44,319 nt of DNA from Anaerolineales bacterium. GTDB lineage: Bacteria > Chloroflexota > Anaerolineae > Anaerolineales > Villigracilaceae. The translations under genes were made by a program, and so were the position numbers. Of the stretch, positions 29,900 through 37,826 are shown piece after piece. The stretch is taken from positions 1-44,319 of the forward strand of contig JABWAU010000016.1 of assembly GCA_013360875.1 (NCBI GenBank), read 5' to 3'. The notes under the pieces are model-generated. The model was not told the DNA's origin, did not search any database, and saw nothing but the letters and a program-made list of their open reading frames with translations. Every line of letters starts with the position of its first letter. Within the stretch, counting starts at the first letter, position 1.

Positions 29900-31171
29900 G
29901 TGGAGAAAACAACAAAATACGTTCTTGGCATCTTCGCGGCGCTCATCCTGTTGACAGGTTCGTTCGCGGGCGGCTTCGTAACCAGGCACGCGCTCGCGCA
30001 GACCGGCATCTTTCCGGGCTTCGGCGACGGTCCCATCCCCAATGTGGTCCTTCCCCCCACCGCCGTCCCGCCCGCGCCGGCGCAAACCGCCACGACTCCA
30101 GGCGAATTGCAAACGCTCTTCGTCCCCTTCTGGGAGGCGTGGGACATCGTCCACGAACAATACGTGAACCAGCCCGTGGACGACACCCTCCTCATGCAGG
30201 GCGCCATTCGCGGCATGATGGAGGCGGTCGGCGACGATTACACCTATTACATGGACCCCCAGGTCTATGAGAACGAATCGTCCTCCCTTTCGGGCGAATA
30301 CGAAGGCATAGGCGCCTTCGTGGATACGCGAGGAGATTATCTGACCATTGTCAGTCCCATCGAGGGATCGCCTGCCGAGGCGGCGGGGCTGCGTCCCGGC
30401 GATATGATCATCGCCATTGACGGCGAGGACATGACCGGCTACACCCCTGAGGAAGCCCGCCAGCGGGTGTTGGGCGAGGCGGGGACAAAGGTCGTTTTGA
30501 CAGTGGCACGCGCCGGTGAGGCTGAACCGCTGGAGTTCACCATCGTGCGCGCAAAGATCACTGTCCCCAGCGTCACCGGCGAAATGCTCGATGGCGGCAT
30601 CGCATACATTGACATCAACACCTTCGGCGATAACACCACGGACGAACTGCGCGCGAAACTGGACGAACTCCTGGCACAAAACCCGAAGGGCATCGTCATT
30701 GACCTGCGTTACAACCCTGGAGGCTATTTGATCACCTCCGTGGAGGTCGCGTCCGAGTTTCTCGAGGAGGGTGTGGTGTTGATCGAACAATACGGCGACG
30801 GTTCGCGTGACACGTATAGGGCGCTCGGCAATGGAAAGGCAACCGACCTGCCTCTCGTCATTCTTATCAATGATGGCTCGGCGTCCGCTTCTGAAATCGT
30901 GGCAGGCGCCTTGCAGGATCACGGACGCGCCGAACTGGTCGGCACGCAATCCTACGGAAAAGGTTCCGTGCAGACCCTGGCTCCGCTCTCGAACGATCAG
31001 GGCGCGGCGCGCGTGACCATCGCCAAATGGCTGACGCCTGACGGGCGCGCCATCGAAAGTGTCGGTCTCACTCCCGATTACCTCGTGGAATTGACCGAGG
31101 AGGACGCCGCCAATAACCGCGACCCGCAACTGGACAAAGCCGTGGAAATTTTGCTGGGATTGACCCAGTAA
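29900..31171 (+). CDS. S41 family carboxy-terminal processing peptidase (CtpA-like)
   Basis: This 423-residue protein has an N-terminal membrane anchor or signal ('YVLGIFAALILLTGSFAGGFV'), an N-terminal helical segment ('WEAWDIVHEQYVNQPVDDTLLMQGAIRGMMEAVGDDYTYYM'), a PDZ domain ('GIGAFVDTRGDYLTIVSPIEGSPAEAAGLRPGDMIIAIDGEDM') and the tail-specific protease core. The catalytic Ser lies in 'LINDGSASASEIVAGALQDHG' and the Lys in 'VGTQSYGKGSVQ'. It cleaves proteins near their C-termini outside the cytoplasm. GTG 29900 is chosen because GGAGG is 6 bases upstream; the frame is open farther, from a TTG at 29867. Confidence 0.93.
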   Translation: MEKTTKYVLGIFAALILLTGSFAGGFVTRHALAQTGIFPGFGDGPIPNVVLPPTAVPPAPAQTATTPGELQTLFVPFWEAWDIVHEQYVNQPVDDTLLMQGAIRGMMEAVGDDYTYYMDPQVYENESSSLSGEYEGIGAFVDTRGDYLTIVSPIEGSPAEAAGLRPGDMIIAIDGEDMTGYTPEEARQRVLGEAGTKVVLTVARAGEAEPLEFTIVRAKITVPSVTGEMLDGGIAYIDINTFGDNTTDELRAKLDELLAQNPKGIVIDLRYNPGGYLITSVEVASEFLEEGVVLIEQYGDGSRDTYRALGNGKATDLPLVILINDGSASASEIVAGALQDHGRAELVGTQSYGKGSVQTLAPLSNDQGAARVTIAKWLTPDGRAIESVGLTPDYLVELTEEDAANNRDPQLDKAVEILLGLTQ

Positions 31172-31172
31172 C

Positions 31173-31256
31173 CGTAACGCGAAGTTGATTTCGTCACACC
31201 CGCAACACGAAATTCATCTCGCCACATTCGTAACGCGAATTTCATTTCGCCACCGA
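31173..31256. repeat. Three tandem 28-base repeats
   Basis: Units at 31173-31200, 31201-31228 and 31229-31256 share the pattern CGYAACRCGAARTT..TCGYCAC. Each has a self-complementary core of the CGAA-TTCG type and can form a small hairpin. A related unit (CGTAGCGCGACTTTCAAGTC) is at 35721. The array fills the gap between the S41 protease and the zinc peptidase. Confidence 0.8.
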
Positions 31257-31267
31257 AAGGAGACACA

Positions 31268-31978
31268 ATGTTTTTCTTCGACCCGGTCTATCTCATCTTC
31301 ATGATCCCCGCGTTCATCCTGATGGGGCTTACCTCTTGGTACGTGCGGCATGCATACAACAAATGGAGCCGCGTGCGCGCCTCGAGCGGATTGACCGGTT
31401 ATCAGGCAGCGCAGCGCCTGCTCTCGACCGGCAGCCTGTATGGCGTGGAGGTGAAGGGAACGCGCGGCGAACTCACCGATCACTACGACCCGCGCGGCAA
31501 GACCCTTTATCTCTCCAACGGTGTGGCGAACAGCCCCTCGGTGGCTTCGGTGGCGATCGCCGCGCACGAACTCGGTCACGCCATGCAGGATTCGGAGGAG
31601 TACCTGCCGCTCCGCTTCCGCGCCGCGCTCGTCCCGGCGGTCAACATCGGCTCGAATTTGGGATGGATTCTCATCATGGTCGGTTTGCTCCTCCGCTCCA
31701 CCGATATAGGGATCGGGCTTGCGTGGCTTGGAGTGCTGTTCTTCGCGGGCGGCGCGCTCTTCGCGCTCGCCACCCTGCCGGTGGAATTCAACGCTTCGGC
31801 GCGCGCCAAACGGCTGCTCGCGCAAACCGGCATCATCCACACCGAAGAGGAGATGCGCGGCGTCAACCAGGTATTGAACGCCGCCGCGCTGACCTACGTC
31901 GCCGCGCTGGTCACCGCAGTCCTCCAACTGCTCTATTACATCCTCCTCGTCGGCGGATTGGGCAGGCGCAGGGATTAA
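31268..31978 (+). CDS. Zinc-dependent membrane metallopeptidase (YugP-like)
   Basis: This 236-residue protein has several membrane helices and a zinc-peptidase site: 'SVAIAAHELGHAMQDSEEYLPL' contains HELGH. 'GKTLYLSNGVANSPSVASVAIAAHELGHA' is typical of the YugP/DUF2268-type membrane zinc peptidases found in many bacteria, whose substrates are mostly unknown. Flanking helices ('FFFDPVYLIFMIPAFILMGLTSWY' first; 'LTYVAALVTAVLQLLYYILLVGG' last) place the active site near the membrane. AAAGGAG precedes ATG 31268. It follows the S41 protease, so the two extracytoplasmic or membrane proteases may be expressed together, although a repeat array lies between. Confidence 0.9.
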   Translation: MFFFDPVYLIFMIPAFILMGLTSWYVRHAYNKWSRVRASSGLTGYQAAQRLLSTGSLYGVEVKGTRGELTDHYDPRGKTLYLSNGVANSPSVASVAIAAHELGHAMQDSEEYLPLRFRAALVPAVNIGSNLGWILIMVGLLLRSTDIGIGLAWLGVLFFAGGALFALATLPVEFNASARAKRLLAQTGIIHTEEEMRGVNQVLNAAALTYVAALVTAVLQLLYYILLVGGLGRRRD

Positions 31979-31988
31979 CCTCGAACCG

Positions 31989-32026
31989 AAAGACTTCGGA
32001 AGTCCCGGAGATTTCCGAAGTCTTTT
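31989..32026 (+). terminator. Rho-independent terminator after the zinc peptidase gene
   Basis: A 13-base-pair perfect stem (31989-32001 with 32013-32025; core AAGACTTCGG) and an 11-base loop are followed by a run of T. Confidence 0.9.
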
Positions 32027-32033
32027 TTTCGCC

Positions 32034-32069
32034 ACACCCGCGAGAGATGCGCGGGTGTTTGTGTATAAT
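32034..32069 (+). promoter_or_regulatory. Promoter with upstream hairpin for the flippase-like gene
   Basis: A 9-base perfect stem ACACCCGCG/CGCGGGTGT (32034-32042 and 32050-32058) covers the -35 region. TATAAT at 32064-32069 lies 8 bases before ATG 32078 with no ribosome site. The hairpin could be an operator or a double-stranded DNA binding site. Confidence 0.5.
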
Positions 32070-32077
32070 CCCCTCAA

Positions 32078-33076
32078 ATGCGGAAATTCCTGTTCATCCT
32101 CGTCCTTTTCCTCGGCGCCGCGTTCGTCTATCTCAGTTTCGGGGAAATCGAGATCATCCTGGAAACCCTCCAAAAAGGAAACCTCTGGTTCGTCCTGCTT
32201 GGCGTCCTCTTTCAAGGCGCGTGGTTTCTCGTGGCAGGCTCGACCTATCTTTCGCTGTATCGCGTGCTCGGCATGGATGGAACGGTCTTCAAACTTTCGC
32301 TCATGGCGGTTGCCGCCAATTTCGTCAACATCGTGGCGCCCAGCGCCGGCATGAGCGGCATGGCTGTTTTCATCAGTGACGCCAACCGCAACGGACAATC
32401 GCCCGGCAAAGTGACCATCGTCAACATGCTCTACCTGCTATTCGATTACATTGCCTTCCTGTTCGTCCTCATGCTCGGGCTGATTGTGCTCTTCCGCCGC
32501 AACGACCTCGACCCCACCGAAATCGCCGCTTCGGCGGTCATTTTTATCATTGCCTTCGTGCTGGCGTTCCTGCTCTACCTCGGCTCGCGCTCGGCTGCCG
32601 CGCTTGGCAGCGCCCTGGCATGGATGGCGCGCCTCGTCAACCGCCTCCTCCGCCTATTCATCCACCGCGAATACCTGAGCGAAACCCGCGCACACGAATT
32701 TGCCCACGAAATGGCAACCGACCTCAAATCCCTCCCGCAGCGCCCGCGCAGCCTGCTGCAACCTCTGGCGCTTGCCTTCGCCAACAAAGCCCTGATGATG
32801 GGAATTCTCATCGCCGCCTTCCTCTCCTTTCAAGTTCCCTTCAGCGCCGGAACCATCATCGGCGGCTTTGCCATCTCCTATCTGTTCCTCATCGTCTCCC
32901 CCACTCCCTCCGGCATCGGCATCGTCGAGGGCATCATGCCGCTTGCGCTTTCCTCCCTGCGCGTTCCCTGGAGTCAGGCGGTCATCATCACCCTCGCCTA
33001 TCGCGGCATCACCTTTTGGTTTCCGCTCGGCGTGGGGACGCTCGCCCTGCGCTTCATCAACCGCGATAGACAATGA
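32078..33076 (+). CDS. Lysylphosphatidylglycerol synthase-like transmembrane protein (flippase-like)
   Basis: This 332-residue integral membrane protein has about eight helices and matches the transmembrane domain of MprF (flippase-like, UPF0104 type), without the C-terminal lysyl-transferase domain. Typical regions include 'LMAVAANFVNIVAPSAGMSGMAVFISDANRNG', the long loop after 'LFIHREYLSETRAHEFAHEMATDLKSLPQ' and 'FLIVSPTPSGIGIVEGIMPLALSSLRVPWSQAVIITLAYRGITFWFPL'. Such proteins move or modify lipids or lipid-linked sugars; the substrate here is unknown. It sits between the zinc peptidase and the helicase genes and may have its own promoter. Confidence 0.85.
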   Translation: MRKFLFILVLFLGAAFVYLSFGEIEIILETLQKGNLWFVLLGVLFQGAWFLVAGSTYLSLYRVLGMDGTVFKLSLMAVAANFVNIVAPSAGMSGMAVFISDANRNGQSPGKVTIVNMLYLLFDYIAFLFVLMLGLIVLFRRNDLDPTEIAASAVIFIIAFVLAFLLYLGSRSAAALGSALAWMARLVNRLLRLFIHREYLSETRAHEFAHEMATDLKSLPQRPRSLLQPLALAFANKALMMGILIAAFLSFQVPFSAGTIIGGFAISYLFLIVSPTPSGIGIVEGIMPLALSSLRVPWSQAVIITLAYRGITFWFPLGVGTLALRFINRDRQ

Positions 33077-33121
33077 CCCGCCCCGGTTTATCTCCTTCCC
33101 TGCATCTCCTGGTTGCCTGAA

Positions 33122-35713
33122 ATGCCTCTCGCCTCTCTTCTGGACCTCTGGAAACGCGACCCCGCCACCGCTCCCAACATCACCGCCTGGCAGACCCTTC
33201 CCCCCCGCCCCGCACAAACGCATCCCCTTCCAGACGACCTGCCTGCCCCCCTTTCCCAAGCCTTGATCGCCGCCGGGATCCATTCCCTCTACTCCCACCA
33301 ACTCGAAGCGTGGACCCACGTCCGCGCCGGCGAAAACCTCATCCTCTCCACCGGCACCGCCTCGGGCAAGACCCTCGCCTACAACCTGCCAGTCATTTCC
33401 GAACTCATTACAGATCCAAATTCACGCGCGCTCTATCTTTTTCCAACAAAGGCGCTGGCGCAGGATCAGTTATCGGTCATCAGTGATCAGTTATCAGTCA
33501 TTGAGAACACAACCAACAACACGCAACACGCAACATTCACCGCCTCCATCTACGACGGCGATACCCCATCTTCCGCCCGCCCCTCCATCCGCAGGAACGC
33601 CCGCATCGTGTTGACCAACCCCGACATGCTCCACACGGGCATCCTGCCGCATCATACCAACTGGCTGGAATTCTTTAGCAATCTCAAATTCGTCGTCATT
33701 GACGAAGCGCACATCTATCGCGGCGTCTTCGGCTCGCACGTGGCAAACGTCATCCGCAGGCTCAAACGCGTGGCAAACTTTTATGGAAGTGCGCCAAAAT
33801 TCATTTTGGCTTCCGCCACCATCGGCAACCCAAAGGAACTCGCGGAGCGACTCGTCGAAGAACCCGTCCACCTGATTGATAACGACGGCTCGGCGCGCGG
33901 ACCGCGTTACTTCCTCATCTACAATCCGCCGCTTGTCGATTCATCCCTCGGCTTGCGAAAATCATCCCTGCTCGAAGGCGTCAGGCTCGCGCAGGATTTG
34001 TTGAATCAGAATGTGCAAACCGTTGTCTTTGCGCGCTCGCGAAGAAGCGTCGAAATCATCCTCACCTACCTTCAACAATCAGAAACTGCAACCTCTGTAC
34101 GCAATACGCAACACGCAACACGTATCAGGGGCTATCGCTCCGGCTACCTCCCCTCCCAACGCCGTGAAATCGAAAAGGGATTGCGCGAAGGCACCATCAA
34201 AACCGTCGTTGCCACCAACGCCCTCGAACTGGGCATAGATATCGGCGGGCTGGGCGCGGCAATCCTCGTCGGCTACCCGGGAACCGTCGCTTCAGCGAGA
34301 CAGCAGGCGGGTCGCGCGGGACGCGGACTTGAATCCGCCGTCAGCATATTGGTCGCCTCCGCCAATCCCATTGACCAGTTCCTCGCGCATCATCCCGAAT
34401 ACTTCTTCGAGCGTTCGCCCGAGCGGGCGCTCATCAATCCCGATCATCTTTTGATCCTTCTCGAACATCTGCGCTGCGCCATGTTCGAATTGCCGTTCCA
34501 AAAAAACGAAGGCTTCGGCTCATTATCAGGCGAAACCATTGATGAATTCCTCCACTTTCTGCTTTCCGCTGGCGAAGCCCATCTCTCGAACGAAAAATAC
34601 TATTGGATGGCAGACCAGTATCCCGCCGCGAACATTTCGCTGCGTTCCGCCTCGCCGCAAAGCGTTGTGTTACAGGCAATGACCGAGGACGGTAGACCGT
34701 GGACCGTGGGAATTGTGGACGGCGAAAGCGCCGCCTGGCTGACGCATCCCGGCGCGATCTACCTGCACGAAGCCCAGCAATATTTTGTGGAAGAGTTGAA
34801 TCTCGAGGATCACATCGCGCGCCTCAAACCCATCGTCAGCGATTACTACACCGAACCATTACGCCAAACCAGTGTCGAGTTGATCTCCGTCAGCGACTCG
34901 CAAGACACGCACTACGCAACATATCATCCCGAAGCGAAGCGGAGTGGACACAATACCAAAGCCTGGGGCGAACTGCAAGTCACCACGCAGGTCACCGCCT
35001 TCCTCAAACGCCGCTGGTACACGCACGAACCCCTCGGACAGGAACCGTTGGATATGCCCCCCTCCGAACTTCAGACCACCGGCTACTGGCTGACTCTCGC
35101 CGAAGAAACAGTGACGCATCTGCGCGCAGCCGGAGCCTGGTCCAACGATCCGAACGATTACGGACCTGACTGGAACAAGACCCGCGACCGCGTCCGCACG
35201 CGCGATGGATACAAATGCCAGGTGTGCGGAACGCCCGAGTCCACGCGCCAACACGATGTGCATCACAAGATTCCGTTTCGCGCATTCACTTCACGAGAAG
35301 AAGCAAACCGCCTCGAAAACCTGACCACGCTCTGTCCCTCCTGCCACAAAAAAGTGGAGGAGAACGTCCGCATGAGAAGCGGGCTTGCCGGGTTGGCTTA
35401 TGCCCTGGGCAACCTCGCGCCGCTATTCCTCATGTGCGATCCGTCCGATCTGGGGACGCACATCGAGCCGGTCGATAACCAGACCTTCGGCGGACCGACC
35501 GTCGTTCTGTACGATTCCGTCCCTGCGGGAATCGGCTTCAGCGAAAAACTTTTCGAGATGCACGATGAGTTGATCGCGCGCGCGTATGAACTGGTCAGTG
35601 AATGCGCGTGTGAAGACGGCTGTCCCTCGTGCGTGGGACCGGGCGGCGAGAACGGCTATGGAGGCAGGCAGGAGGCGTTGGAGATTTTGAAAATTCTCGG
35701 CGGGATTGCCTGA
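33122..35713 (+). CDS. DEAD/DEAH-box helicase (YprA/MrfA-like) with DUF1998 and an inserted HNH domain
   Basis: This 863-residue helicase has the superfamily 2 motifs 'LSTGTASGKTLAYNLP' (Walker A, near 74), 'VVIDEAHIYRG' (DEAH, near 193), 'ILASATIGNP', 'VVATNALELGIDIGGLGAAI' and 'QQAGRAGRGLESA'. The C-terminal DUF1998 region ends with 'GPTVVLYDSVPAGIGFSEKLFE' and the zinc cysteines of 'CACEDGCPSCVGPGG'. This resembles YprA/MrfA, a helicase linked to repair of interstrand crosslinks. An HNH nuclease-like segment (about residues 680-750) is inserted just before 'SGLAGLAYALGNLAPLFLMCDPSDLG': 'RDGYKCQVCG', 'DVHHKIPFRAF', 'LENLTTLCPSCHKKVEE'. Three repeat-derived stretches lie in frame in the chain. 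ATG 33122 has no clear ribosome site. Confidence 0.9.
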   Translation: MPLASLLDLWKRDPATAPNITAWQTLPPRPAQTHPLPDDLPAPLSQALIAAGIHSLYSHQLEAWTHVRAGENLILSTGTASGKTLAYNLPVISELITDPNSRALYLFPTKALAQDQLSVISDQLSVIENTTNNTQHATFTASIYDGDTPSSARPSIRRNARIVLTNPDMLHTGILPHHTNWLEFFSNLKFVVIDEAHIYRGVFGSHVANVIRRLKRVANFYGSAPKFILASATIGNPKELAERLVEEPVHLIDNDGSARGPRYFLIYNPPLVDSSLGLRKSSLLEGVRLAQDLLNQNVQTVVFARSRRSVEIILTYLQQSETATSVRNTQHATRIRGYRSGYLPSQRREIEKGLREGTIKTVVATNALELGIDIGGLGAAILVGYPGTVASARQQAGRAGRGLESAVSILVASANPIDQFLAHHPEYFFERSPERALINPDHLLILLEHLRCAMFELPFQKNEGFGSLSGETIDEFLHFLLSAGEAHLSNEKYYWMADQYPAANISLRSASPQSVVLQAMTEDGRPWTVGIVDGESAAWLTHPGAIYLHEAQQYFVEELNLEDHIARLKPIVSDYYTEPLRQTSVELISVSDSQDTHYATYHPEAKRSGHNTKAWGELQVTTQVTAFLKRRWYTHEPLGQEPLDMPPSELQTTGYWLTLAEETVTHLRAAGAWSNDPNDYGPDWNKTRDRVRTRDGYKCQVCGTPESTRQHDVHHKIPFRAFTSREEANRLENLTTLCPSCHKKVEENVRMRSGLAGLAYALGNLAPLFLMCDPSDLGTHIEPVDNQTFGGPTVVLYDSVPAGIGFSEKLFEMHDELIARAYELVSECACEDGCPSCVGPGGENGYGGRQEALEILKILGGIA
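33463..33540 (+). repeat. In-frame repeat insert 1 in the helicase gene
   Basis: Repeated GATCAGTTATCAGT-like units are followed by ACACGCAACACGCAACA. They are read in frame as 'DQLSVISDQLSV', then 'NTTNNTQHATFTAS'. The CAGTTATCAGT core is shared with the mutL linker. Confidence 0.75.
34078..34128 (+). repeat. In-frame repeat insert 2 in the helicase gene
   Basis: The stretch TACGCAATACGCAACACGCA, read in frame as 'VRNTQHATRI', shares ACGCAACACGCAACA with insert 1. It lies between helicase motifs in the second RecA-like lobe. Confidence 0.7.
34894..34962 (+). repeat. In-frame repeat insert 3 in the helicase gene
   Basis: CACGCACTACGCAACATA is followed by CCCGAAGCGAAGCGGAGTGG. They are read in frame as 'DTHYATYHPEAKRSGHNTK'. 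The second part resembles the intergenic element at 7118-7169. Confidence 0.6.
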
Positions 35714-35720
35714 AAAAATG

Positions 35721-35784
35721 CGTAGCGCGACTTTCAAGTCGCAACCCAAAGGTGACACTGCGAAGCGTGTCGCGCTGCAGAATC
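35721..35784. repeat. Two dispersed palindromic repeats after the helicase gene
   Basis: GCGACTT-TC-AAGTCGC (35727-35742) belongs to the family of the tandem array at 31173. GACAC (35754-35758) and GTGTC (35767-35771) form a hairpin whose flanks resemble the repeat at 4290-4330. Either may end the helicase transcript. Confidence 0.7.
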
Positions 35785-35876
35785 TTCGCGGCGGGGATGG
35801 TTTTTGCAAAGTAATACCGTAGCCGACATACGCCAAACGAGGTTCGATCGCGACCGGAACATTCCCGAATGAGGGG

Positions 35877-35885
35877 TGTTATAAA
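35877..35885 (+). promoter_or_regulatory. Extended -10 promoter of the membrane-bound regulator gene
   Basis: TGTTATAAA (TGnTATAAA) lies 57 bases before ATG 35942. A small hairpin GGAGC/GCTCC (35890-35903) begins near the expected start of the RNA. Confidence 0.55.
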
Positions 35886-35941
35886 TCCAGGAGCGCCTGC
35901 TCCCTGCGCCGGTTTTCAGGGACGAAACGAAAGGCGGAAGT

Positions 35942-37669
35942 ATGTTATTCCAAGCCACGGTGGTCGTGACGTTGTTCGCCATGGCGGTCACACTCTGGAT
36001 GGGGTTTTATTTATTTGCCAGAGGGTTTCCCAGCAGGATGACCTTGCGCGTGGTCATCGTGATGCTGGCGCTTTCGGGTTTCTTCTTCGGCGCATACAAC
36101 AATATCTTCGTCCAACAGCCCGGTTCCGCGGGGATACGCGCGGCGCTGCTGGTAATCGTTCTTGCGGGCTGGTACAGCGTGACCTTCCACATCATGTCCG
36201 AACGCGATCAGAAGCGTTATCGAGCCGTCGAATGGGGTGTGTACGCGCTCGGCGCGGCGACGATCCCCCTGCTCCTGCAACCCGGCTCGTTCATAGACGA
36301 AGAGGGCAACGCGCTATTCGTGGCGCACATGAACCCCCAAGGCTGGGCGTATCGCGTGTACGGGGCGTATCAGTTCATTGTCTCGTTTGGGATCATGCTC
36401 AACCTGCTAGTCGGCGACCGCGTGGGCTTGACGCCGCGCGGCAAATATTTCCTGGTCACTTCCCTCTTCCCGGTGGTTTCCGTCGTCTATGGCGTGATCT
36501 CGCTGGGAAGCCCCAATCCCGCGCCGCGCATCATCCAGGATCTGCTGGCTTTCTGCGGGGTGTTCGTGCTGGGACTCTCGGTGGCGCGTCATCAAACCCT
36601 GACCGAACGCCGCACAACGCTTCAGGACTTCCCCCTGACCACCTTGTCCATACTGGGGCTTGCCGCCATCGCCGCCTACTTTGCATGGAGGGGAGGCATG
36701 CCCCTGCAAAATCTTTCGGCGGTCATCGGTTTTGCCATTCTGGCGGTCGGGCTTTACGATCTGTCGCGCGAGTTTTTGGAACGCCAGCGCACCCGCAGCG
36801 AGAGCCGCATCCGAAAGCAGTTTCGTCAACTCGAAAGTGAAAGCGCCGGGGATGACGAACTCAAGTCCCGTTTGCAGGAGGGATTGGACCTGTTGTGCCG
36901 GACGCTCGACGCGCCGGGCGGGTTTGTGGCGGTGCGTCGGGGAGAGGAATTCATGGTTATGGCGGGCAGGTCCTCGGTCTCAGTGGGAAGCGTGTTGCCC
37001 GCATCCGTGGTGGCGTGCGAGGACGTATCCCGTCCACAGGCAGAGCAGTTGTCATCGGTCGCCTGGCTCGCTCCTTCGTTCGAAGGGCAAACACAGGTGG
37101 CGGTCGTGGGAATCGAAAAATCGGAGTCGCGGCTGGAGTATTCGACCGGCAACCTCGAGCTGCTGGCGGAGGCGGCGGATCAGATCGGCACAATCGTGTC
37201 CTTAGGCAACCTGCAACCGAAGCGCAGGGAGGTTGAACCGGCGGGTGCAAACGAGTTGAAATCGGCGACCAACGAGATGCTGGATTCGATTTCGTCCCAT
37301 CCCGATGAGGGATTCGTCAGGATGGTGGAGGAGGCGTTGCGACATCTGCCCGATACGATCACGCTGGGGCAATCGCCTCTCGCGGATAGAATGGGGATTC
37401 GAGCCGGGACGCACGTCGAGCGCGGGAAACAACTCCAGCAACTGCTCATGGATTCGATAGAACTGTTGAAGCCCGCAGAGAAACGCCCGCCCGAACCGCT
37501 GCCGCGCGTCTGGTACAACCACGCCGTCCTGCACGACGCGTACGTGGAAGGCGTGCAGAACCGCGAGATTATGGCGCGGCTGTACATTTCCGAGGGGACG
37601 TTCAATCGCACGCGGCGCAACGCCATCCGCGGGCTGGCAAGGTTGATGATGGAAAAAGGCGGCCGGTAG
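35942..37669 (+). CDS. Membrane-anchored one-component transcription regulator (seven-helix sensor, GAF-like, winged helix)
   Basis: This 575-residue protein begins with about seven membrane helices ('TVVVTLFAMAVTLWMGFYLF', 'VVIVMLALSGFFFGAYNNIF', 'AALLVIVLAGWYSVTFHIM', 'YGAYQFIVSFGIMLNLLVG', 'FLVTSLFPVVSVVYGVISLG', 'LLAFCGVFVLGLSVARH', 'TTLSILGLAAIAAYFAWRGG'), as in 7TM-type histidine kinase inputs. A coiled-coil connector ('RTRSESRIRKQFRQLESES') and a GAF-like region follow ('LDLLCRTLDAPGGFVAVRRGEEFMVMAGR'). There is no kinase core. The C-terminus is helix-turn-helix-like: 'NREIMARLYISEGTFNRTRRNAIRGLARLMMEKGG'. A stimulus sensed in the membrane would thus reach DNA without phosphorelay; this is inference. 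It lies upstream of phased TGGCAGT repeats. Confidence 0.75.
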   Translation: MLFQATVVVTLFAMAVTLWMGFYLFARGFPSRMTLRVVIVMLALSGFFFGAYNNIFVQQPGSAGIRAALLVIVLAGWYSVTFHIMSERDQKRYRAVEWGVYALGAATIPLLLQPGSFIDEEGNALFVAHMNPQGWAYRVYGAYQFIVSFGIMLNLLVGDRVGLTPRGKYFLVTSLFPVVSVVYGVISLGSPNPAPRIIQDLLAFCGVFVLGLSVARHQTLTERRTTLQDFPLTTLSILGLAAIAAYFAWRGGMPLQNLSAVIGFAILAVGLYDLSREFLERQRTRSESRIRKQFRQLESESAGDDELKSRLQEGLDLLCRTLDAPGGFVAVRRGEEFMVMAGRSSVSVGSVLPASVVACEDVSRPQAEQLSSVAWLAPSFEGQTQVAVVGIEKSESRLEYSTGNLELLAEAADQIGTIVSLGNLQPKRREVEPAGANELKSATNEMLDSISSHPDEGFVRMVEEALRHLPDTITLGQSPLADRMGIRAGTHVERGKQLQQLLMDSIELLKPAEKRPPEPLPRVWYNHAVLHDAYVEGVQNREIMARLYISEGTFNRTRRNAIRGLARLMMEKGGR

Positions 37670-37688
37670 TCTTCGATATAACCCCGCT

Positions 37689-37724
37689 GACCCTAAAGGT
37701 TTCATAAACCTTTAGGGTCTTTTT
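37689..37724 (+). terminator. Strong rho-independent terminator after the regulator gene
   Basis: A 14-base-pair perfect stem (37689-37702 with 37706-37719; GACCCTAAAGGTTT arm) and a 3-base loop are followed by TTTTTG. Confidence 0.93.
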
Positions 37725-37727
37725 GTT

Positions 37728-37786
37728 TGGCGGTTAATGGCAGTTTTCCGGCGTCTTATGGCAGTTCGTTCTCTGGTTTTGGCAGT
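37728..37786. promoter_or_regulatory. Helically phased direct repeats (TGGCRGT) upstream of the PLD gene
   Basis: TGGCGGT at 37728, then TGGCAGT at 37738, 37759 and 37780: spacings of 10, 21 and 21 bases place all on one face of the helix. The same TGGCGGT-N3-TGGCAGT pair occurs at 43741-43757. This looks like an operator for a cooperative activator. The winged-helix protein encoded just upstream is the obvious candidate, but that is inference. Confidence 0.6.
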
Positions 37787-37826
37787 CGCAAAATGCGAAA
37801 GTGGGAATGACCCAAAGGAGAACGAC

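Noticed and set aside
29885-31129. 414-codon antisense frame over the S41 protease
   Set aside because: Shadow of a clear protease gene; no domain signature.
36957-37250. Pro/Arg-rich minus-strand frame opposite the membrane regulator
   Set aside because: Composition and position are those of an antisense shadow.
37780-37796. Sigma-54 promoter (TGGCA...TGC)
   Set aside because: The GG and GC elements are 14 bases apart rather than 12, and the same TGGCAGT is repeated at 21-base steps, which fits an operator better.
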